From positions 1,450,227-1,514,226 of the forward strand of contig SSNP01000007.1 in NCBI GenBank assembly GCA_006937955.1: a stretch of 64,000 bases of DNA. The letters run 5' to 3'. Both the position numbers and the translations under genes were made by a program. The stretch comes from Pachypanchax playfairii. Taxonomy: Eukaryota; Chordata; Actinopteri; Cyprinodontiformes; Aplocheilidae. Each line of letters opens with the position of its first letter. The first letter of the stretch is position 1. The notes under the pieces were generated by a model that saw only the letters and a program-made list of their open reading frames with translations, was not told the origin of the DNA and searched no databases. Of this stretch, positions 59,301 through 64,000 are shown one piece after another.

Positions 59301-62300
59301 ACGAGGTTTCAGCTGAAAAATATCTTTTATGTCTGGTAGGAAAGTGTGTTTGCAGGCCTTCGCACGTATCATATGTGCATATGCATGTTAGTTTTAATGT
59401 TTTGTTTCCACAAAATGCGTGTGTCTGTATAGGATATCCTGTAAGGATCTGAAGAACATGCTGATCCAGGTCAACTACAAGGTGCCAAACATGAAGTTCC
59501 TCAAAGAGAAACTTCCGGTAAAATTGCTTTTCTTATTACAACACCCTTCTCACCATGGTGCTGCGAGAAGCTACATCAGGGATACTCAACTAAACTGGGC
59601 AGGGGGCCAAATTGAGAAATTTGGAAGAGCTCAAGGGCCAGTTAATAAACTACATTCAACATACAAAATAAAACCTGTTAAAACAAGTGTAGCTTGTGCT
59701 CATGTTTTGATGCATTTTATTACCCCATTGCGTAGAAGTAAAAATCCTTCACGTCAAACAATTATTAACAAAGCTGGGGGACCTTTTTAACTATCATTTG
59801 TTATTTGCTATCATTTGCTCACCTAACTAACTAACCAAGGTTCCCACTCATTGATTCAAGCATTGACTCAAGCAGATAACTTCACAAACAACAAAGTGTG
59901 AAAATATGAAACTGGGTCATTCAGTTAACAAAAGCGCATAGTAGCACAGTGCAAACCATCCAGAATTATAATTGTCTTGAAATACTTTATATAAAAAAAA
60001 GAATTCCAACCGCAGCTCTTTTTCAAAACAGCCTTAACTGGGCAACAAGTATGGATCAGCTGATTAAACTTCCAGCACAAACACAGTGAGTTGCTCACTC
60101 TCCTGTTAATGTGAACTAAAACATCTCATTTCCTTTGAGATCTTACTGAATGATGGTTTGTGTGCTGTCAAAGCAATATGCAGGCACTGGTTGAGATGTG
60201 AGTCTGTTACGCCTTTTGTTTTTAATCAGATTCATCAGTGAAACAAACATTGTCAAAATGTATGTAGCAAGTCTTTTAGCGTTTGGATACAGATGGACAG
60301 AGTGTGTCCAAAACGCACACAGTCTCTCCTCTCTGACCTGGCCTTCAGGACATTGTTGGCCTGCATCTGGACCAGTTCTTGTTGGAATGTGGCCTCGTTA
60401 ATTGCAGGCACCACGTTTTTGGTCTCTGCTGGACAGTTCCCGGTAGCAGCGATGGTGAATAGGTTGCGCACAAACAGCATCAGTTGCTTGGGTATTTTGA
60501 AGTTGTGAAAGCGCAATCAGAAGTTCTCCGAAAGATTTTCTAGCAATGTTTCCATTTGTGACAGTACAGTCCCGTTTACAGGAACATCATGCAGCGTCGG
60601 GAAATGAAGCTGTTTTCCCTGTAAATCTGCGACAAAAACAGTTAAGGTAGTCTGAAAGGCGCTCACTTTCCCCCACCTTGGAGCAGGCACGAGGCAGCTA
60701 CGTCTTCTGCTGCACAGCGCAGGTGTTGTGGATTAGAGGCGTTTCTGTGTTAATTGGTGGCCAACACGTGCCTGTTACTAGACAAGGGGATGCTGCCCTC
60801 ATAAGTGCTGTATTTTTTTCCCTGCAGAAATAAAATGCTGTTTTTTTTTTTTTTTTTAAATGAGTTTTACAGTTGACTGAGTGTCAACTCAAACACAAAG
60901 ACAAAGACAAACTCATGCGTCACAGCTGATTTCTCTATTGTCACTCTGTGGTGACTGTACATGCTTGTTTTTGGTCTTACAGTGTGAAAAAGTGACGTGT
61001 TGTGTTTGTTTTCAGTGGACTGCTGGGACGGTCCTGAATCAATGCCAGTCATCTACCACGGACACACTCTCACCACAAAGATCAAGTTTGTCGATGTTCT
61101 AAACACGATCAAAGAGCACGCCTTTGTCACGTCTGAGTGAGTCTCCGTGACTTCAGATTCTTTTTTTAGTTCTTTTATTTAGCCGTCATGACAGGATCAT
61201 TGTTCTGTTTGTGTAACAAAATATTGTGAGAGAACTAAAGCAAAGTACAAGTTACTTTTTCTTGAATGTTACATTTACCAATCTGTGTTTCCCGGTCAGT
61301 TATCCTGTCATCCTCTCCATCGAGGACCACTGCAGCATTGTTCAGCAGAGAAACATGGCCGCACAGTTTAAGAAAGTGTTTGGAGACATGCTGCTGACCA
61401 AGGCGGTGGATATGGCAGCAGACGGCCTGCCCTCACCCAACCAGCTGAAGAGAAAGATTCTCATCAAGGTCAGCGCTGCCCTGCAGAGAAAACCTTTCAT
61501 CAACTTCACTCAAAAATAAACAAATATCAGTGGAGGGCAGGATAACTTTTCTAACTCTATTTCATCATCTTCTACCCATCACTGCCTTTATCCTCTTTAG
61601 CATAAGAAGCTAGCTGAAGGTAGTGCCTATGAGGAGCCGTCCTACTTCAGCACCACGCCCTCCAATGAGAATGATATCAGCGACTCCATCAAAAATGGCA
61701 TCCTGTACCTGGAAGATCCCGTGAACCATGTAAGCGTATTTAACATGTAGAACACCTCATCAACTCCAAATAAAGAATATTGAAATGAAGGACTTCTGCC
61801 TGCTTTTGTTGTTGTTTAAAGCTTTTAGATTATCTTTGAGATGCATGATAGTCTCTCGTCATTTTGTTTGTCAGTCCATTTGTTGCACAGATCCTCCTAA
61901 TAAATTGTTTTCTATTTCCTCCCCTCAGGAATGGTACCCTCACTTCTTCGTCCTGACCAGCAGCAAGTTCTACTACTCTGAAGAGACCTCCAGTATTCTG
62001 GGTAATGAGGATGAAGAAGAGCACAAAGAGGTTAGCGGGTGTGATTAACATGGAGTTTTAAACACAATAGTAAAGACGAGGGGAGTTTTGAGGAGTCTGA
62101 GTTGAGATTCTCATTCACCTTCCAGGTGTCTAATGCTATGGACCAGCACATAACAGAAAAGTGGTTCCATGGAAAGCTTGGTGCTGGGCGAGATGGGCGA
62201 CAGATAGCTGAGAGGCTGTTGGCTGACTACTGCCAAGAGACTGGAGCTCCTGACGGCTCCTTCCTGGTTCGAGAGAGTGAAACTTTTGTTGGAGACTACA

Positions 62301-64000
62301 CACTGTCTTTCTGGTGGGTTTTGCTGTCAGAATATATTAAAACTTTCTGAACAGATTACACAGGCCTGTATTTGTTGGACTATGAGCTAAAATGAAAGAA
62401 ACATGATTATTACAGGAGATGGTGATGGAATTCTTTAGAATTGCAAAACTAGTTTGGAAGCATTTCCTTGTTTCTAGCCAGTCACGGCTTAGATTTCTAA
62501 TCAGAACAAATCCCAGGCCTTCTGGAACATTGTAGAAGTGTCATGTGTTTTGGTTTGTTTTTGTCTTATCTGTCTGAGAGACAAAGGCATGGTGGTGGAG
62601 GTGTGTTGATTCGACCTTGTTTAGTGGCTACAGAAGGTAGAAAAAATGTCTGAACTATAAAAAAACACAGGTACTGCAATGACTCAAAGTTCAGACCTCA
62701 ACCTGATTTTTAATGCTGAAGCTGCAGAACTCAGAGTCACAGAGCAACGTTTCTAAAGAAGATTGGGTCAAAATTCCTCCTGTGTGATGTTAGAGAGACC
62801 GATAAGCAGAGAAGATTCTTACAAAGATAAAGCTGCTAACAAGGACTGCTATACGCTGCTTCATTTGAGGTTTTCTTAAAATCTCCACAGCAGATGATAT
62901 TTGTATTTGCTGTGTAAGAATAATTTTCATAAAGAGTAAAGTGACACATCAGCAGATCAATGTTAGTCTCTGTTCCATTGATTGGCTCAGTTTCAAGTGC
63001 TCTCAGTAACCTTCTGCTCATACACACGACCTACAGAGCGCAAATAATTCACAGCTAATGTGATGATGTGTGATTTACTCACTCAGTCTAAAGAACTACT
63101 GCACAGATTCTGATAACAGTGTCAGATTAGCACATGCTGCACATGTTTTTGAATGAGCTACCACCATCTTTCTGTTCTACCCTTCTTCATTACAGGCGTT
63201 CAGGGCGGGTCCAGCACTGTCGTATCCACTCTCGTCAAGAGGCCGGTTGTCCCAAGTTCTACCTGACCGACAACCTTGTATTTGACACGCTTTACGCGCT
63301 CATTACGCATTACCAGCATGTGGCGCTGCGCTGCAATGAGTTTGAGATGAAGCTGACGGAGCCGGTGCCTCAGACCAACGCCCACGAGAGCAAAGAGTGA
63401 GTTCCTAGTAATCGGACAAATTTTTATTTATGATGCCGTTTTGAAGTTTTTCAGAAATGAAGCTGTTAATTTAATTTTATTTATATTCCTCTTTTTTTGT
63501 TTAAGCCCTGAATAACACAATTAATAGTAATAATAGTTAATAATAATTATTATTATTGACTATAATCGGTTAGAAAGTAGTTCCCTTGCAGTCATTTTCA
63601 ATTATTGTTTTTGATCTCCAGCTGGTACCACGCCAACCTGTCGAGGAACCAGGCAGAGAACATGTTGATGAGGGTTCCTCGTGACGGGGCTTTCCTTGTC
63701 CGGAAAAGAACAGAACCCAACTCCTTCGCCATTTCATTCAGGTAGCTCAGTCCAGCTGTTTCATCGAATGTAACTGCTTATCTCATGTACATGTTAATTT
63801 TCTAACTATAACTATTTCTGTTGTTGACAGGGCCGAGGGTAAGATCAAACACTGTCGAGTGCAGCAGGAAGGTCAGACCGTGGTGCTGGGAACCTCCGAG
63901 TTTGACAGTTTAGTGGATCTCATCAATTATTTCCAAAAGCACCCTCTTTATCGCAAAATGAAACTGCGCTACCCCATCAACGAAGACACACTGGAGAAGA
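44371..64000 (+). CDS. plcg1: Phospholipase C gamma 1 (partial, runs off the right edge)
   Basis: Coding exons in one consistent frame: 44371-44587, 52454-52606, 52761-52854, 53859-53906, 54336-54420, 55470-55553, 55883-55905, 56013-56079, 56172-56273, 57021-57139, 57645-57730, 58090-58210, 58374-58542, 58675-58803, 61929-62030, 62126-62313, 63196-63396, 63622-63741, 63831-beyond 64000. About 759 residues are present. Domains: N-terminal PH (about 20-145, LGTVLTLFYSKKSQRPERR); EF-hand region (about 155-290); X half of the catalytic TIM barrel (about 310-456) with SHYWISSSHNT (His329) and MPVIYHGHT (His374), the same 45-residue spacing as human His335/His380; first half of the split PH; N-SH2 (WFHGKLGAGRDGR, GSFLVRESE); C-SH2 (WYHANLSRNQAE, GAFLVRKR). 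SH3, Y box and C2 lie outside. Role: hydrolyses PIP2 to IP3 and diacylglycerol downstream of receptor tyrosine kinases. NGILYLEDPVNHEWYPH marks it as gamma-1, not gamma-2. Exons 5, 6 and 12-14 of this list of 19 occur again at 58854-61735 (see the repeat entries); those copies are left out of this frame. Confidence 0.93.
45660..45970. other. Assembly gap, 311 N
   Basis: A run of 311 undetermined bases, with a poly-T run directly to its right. Open frames reported through it are meaningless. It lies in a plcg1 intron. Confidence 0.99.
47438..48157 (-). other. Unidentified 239-codon antisense open frame in a plcg1 intron
   Basis: The minus strand is open for 239 codons. From about residue 50 on it looks protein-like in composition (for example FPLELEDVQQSCELRTG and RFPASLVIPSTYQ). 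A second minus-strand frame is also long near 47853-48041, which may indicate a frameshifted retrocopy or chance. I recognise no family, no start context stands out, and no introns are obvious. Confidence 0.25.
49215..49262. repeat. Paired GGGGCCCC palindromes
   Basis: AGGGGCCCCT and GGGGGCCCCTGA occur about 30 bp apart around TGGAGTGACTGTTCTC in otherwise AT-rich intron. It may be part of an unidentified repeat. Confidence 0.4.
49615..50045 (+). mobile_element. 3' end of an L2-type non-LTR retrotransposon (relic)
   Basis: The + strand reads as the C-terminal end of an L2/Maui-type reverse-transcriptase ORF with stops: a CTGCACTGGCTCCTCAT block (LHWL...), LIYRALNEQSPAYIRDLW, a GLLVV block, RAFAVAAPSLWNSLPLNLRS and TFKKQLKNLFL. 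It is followed by the typical tail GCACTTTGTGATTTTTATCT and GGGCTATATAAATAAAGTTT. It is 5'-truncated and carries in-frame stops, so it is inactive. Confidence 0.8.
52855..53858 (+). other. plcg1: plcg1 intron upstream of the WLRKQFYSVD exon
   Basis: An AT-rich 1-kb intron. Its last about 100 bp (from 53757) belong to the segment repeated at 58854. No coding content. Confidence 0.6.
53757..55360 (+). repeat. plcg1: Segment A, left copy (plcg1 exons WLRKQFYSVD and ISCKDLKN)
   Basis: This stretch recurs at 58854-60857. The shift is a constant 5097 bp up to about 54930 and identity appears complete over the first 1.15 kb, including both exons (53859-53906, 54336-54420). Beyond that, single-base differences and indels appear (for example G at 54911 against A at 60008). 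The left copy lacks about 400 bp present in the other at 55010. It ends in a poly-T run. Confidence 0.93.
54470..55410 (-). mobile_element. hAT-like transposon relic in a plcg1 intron
   Basis: The stretch begins near GGGATACTCAACTAAACTGG with GGGCCAAATTGAGAAATTTG and ends near GTAGGCCCGCGGGCTGTGAG. Such 'ggccc/gggcc' ends around TCAACT are familiar from hAT-derived fish repeats. The second copy of this segment (58854-60857) keeps a further about 400 bp that encode, on the minus strand, the end of a hAT-type transposase. This copy is internally deleted. Confidence 0.6.
56274..57020 (+). other. plcg1: plcg1 intron (EF region to X box)
   Basis: A 0.75-kb intron with a C-rich patch near 56385-56400. 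No recognised element. Confidence 0.6.
57021..57139 (+). CDS. plcg1: plcg1 exon with first catalytic histidine
   Basis: Encodes FLTYLFSKEN to SHYWISSSHNT, the entry to the X box; His329 is the human His335 equivalent. It is present only once in the window and is absent from the repeated segments. Confidence 0.92.
57932..58809 (+). repeat. plcg1: Segment B, left copy (three plcg1 X-box/linker exons)
   Basis: This segment recurs at 60858-61735 with a constant shift of 2926 bp. By eye the 878 bp look identical. It holds exons 58090-58210 (LDCWDG...), 58374-58542 (YPVILSIEDH...) and 58675-58803 (HKKLAEGSAY...). Its left limit is a poly-T run, and its right limit is the point where adapter-like bases start. 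Confidence 0.95.
58809..58821 (+). other. Residual Nextera/Tn5 mosaic-end adapter sequence
   Basis: CTGTCTCTTATAC equals the first 13 bases of the well-known Tn5 mosaic-end (Nextera) adapter. It begins where the left copy stops matching the right copy (genomic GTAAGCGTATT at 61731-61741) and runs directly into the N gap. It is therefore sequencing adapter left on a contig end. Confidence 0.93.
58822..58853. other. Assembly gap, 32 N
   Basis: Thirty-two undetermined bases join an adapter-ended contig to a contig that restarts inside an already assembled plcg1 intron. The short length probably reflects a scaffolding estimate. Confidence 0.98.
58854..60857 (+). repeat. plcg1: Segment A, right copy (repeat of 53757-55360)
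   Basis: Contains second copies of exons WLRKQFYSVD (58956-59003) and ISCKDLKN (59433-59517), both with intact splice sites. It differs from the left copy by scattered single-base changes, an 11-bp insertion near 60023, about 398 extra bp at 60118-60515 and an 8-bp deletion near 60792. That pattern fits two alleles. Its exons do not fit the reading phase of their new neighbours. Confidence 0.93.
60118..60515 (-). mobile_element. hAT-type transposase C-terminal fragment, present in the right copy only
   Basis: On the minus strand an open frame (60516 down to 60253) contains FHNFKIPKQLMLFVRNLF and QQELVQMQANNVLKARSERR, which resemble the C-terminal part of hAT-family (ZBED5/SCAND3-like) transposases. 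After that the similarity decays. The left copy of the same intron lacks these about 400 bp and continues with ATCAGAAG at 55011. Confidence 0.6.
60858..61735 (+). repeat. plcg1: Segment B, right copy (repeat of 57932-58809)
   Basis: Second copies of the three exons lie at 61016-61136, 61300-61468 and 61601-61729. After the last one the normal intron (GTAAGCGTATTTAAC) leads to the next unique exon at 61929. This copy therefore has the genuine right-hand context that the left copy lost at the adapter. Confidence 0.95.
62126..62313 (+). CDS. plcg1: plcg1 exon encoding most of the N-terminal SH2 domain
   Basis: Encodes KWFHGKLGAGRDGRQIAE through GSFLVRESETFVGDYTLSF. The FLVRES motif with its phosphotyrosine-binding Arg is intact. 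The next exon (63196-63396) completes the domain and leads into the C-SH2. Confidence 0.95.
62314..63195 (+). other. plcg1: plcg1 intron within the N-SH2 domain
   Basis: A 0.88-kb intron with a Tc1-like relic at about 62570-62860; otherwise AT-rich. Confidence 0.65.
62570..62860 (+). mobile_element. Fragment of a Tc1-like transposase (relic)
   Basis: Blocks such as TTCAGACCTCAACCTGATTT, GAGCAACGTTTCTAAAGAAG, GGGTCAAAATTCCTCCTGTG and GTTAGAGAGACCGATAAGC match, in order, the 3' half of Tc1-like transposase genes (SPDLNP... and KIPP... regions). The frame is broken and no inverted ends are visible. Confidence 0.6.

Noticed and set aside
60253..60516. A functional host gene on the minus strand in the right copy
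   Set aside because: It is a decayed C-terminal hAT transposase piece without start, ends or upstream domains.
53757..61735. A genuine evolutionary duplication of plcg1 exons creating new domain copies
   Set aside because: Copied exons are out of phase with their neighbours, segment B looks identical including introns, and adapter sequence plus an N gap mark the join. A haplotype assembly artefact explains all of this better.

Overview
The window is vertebrate nuclear DNA, almost certainly from a ray-finned (teleost) fish. It has intron-rich genes with GT-AG splice sites, an AT-rich background, (CA)n repeats, and decayed Tc1/mariner, hAT-like and L2-like elements of the kind common in fish. 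The species cannot be named from sequence alone. No bacterial, CRISPR or tRNA/rRNA features were seen.

Five protein-coding genes lie head to tail on the + strand. (1) tp53inp2 (coding 1650-3340, 3 coding exons, 319 aa, about 2 kb of 3' UTR). (2) ggt7 (coding 8216-16070, 15 coding exons, 678 aa). (3) ncoa6 (coding 19101-29979, 16 coding exons in the model given here, 2303 aa). (4) top1 (coding 30674-39668, 21 exons, 767 aa). (5) plcg1 (non-coding first exon near 43280, coding from 44371, running off the right edge inside the C-terminal SH2 region). For the four complete genes I summed exon lengths and splice phases, and each gives an intact frame ending in a stop. The genes are functionally unrelated: autophagy/transcription adaptor, gamma-glutamyltransferase-like membrane protein, nuclear-receptor coactivator, DNA topoisomerase I and phospholipase C gamma 1. 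In human, TP53INP2-NCOA6-GGT7 and TOP1-PLCG1 are two separate 20q blocks, so the fish arrangement joins them.

The space between genes and in large introns is mostly unremarkable AT-rich sequence with transposon relics: a Tc1-like element in the presumed top1 3' UTR (about 39940-41150), an L2-type LINE 3' end in plcg1 intron 1 (about 49615-50045), a hAT-like element in a plcg1 intron (about 54470-55410), a Tc1-like fragment between the two SH2 exons (about 62570-62860), and less certain repeats in ggt7 and ncoa6 introns.

The most striking structure is a patchwork repetition inside plcg1. About 53757-55360 reappears at 58854-60857, and 57932-58809 reappears at 60858-61735. Five coding exons are therefore present twice, in an order and phase that cannot be translated. 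The left copy ends in 13 bases identical to the start of the Nextera/Tn5 mosaic-end adapter, directly before a 32-bp N gap. I read this as two haplotypes placed in series by the assembler, not as a biological exon duplication. I found no convincing new biological system. The best biological leads are a probable loss of the nucleophile-equivalent threonine in ggt7, a possible frame-shifting 35-nt exon in ncoa6, an enlarged linker in tp53inp2, and an unidentified antisense ORF in plcg1 intron 1.
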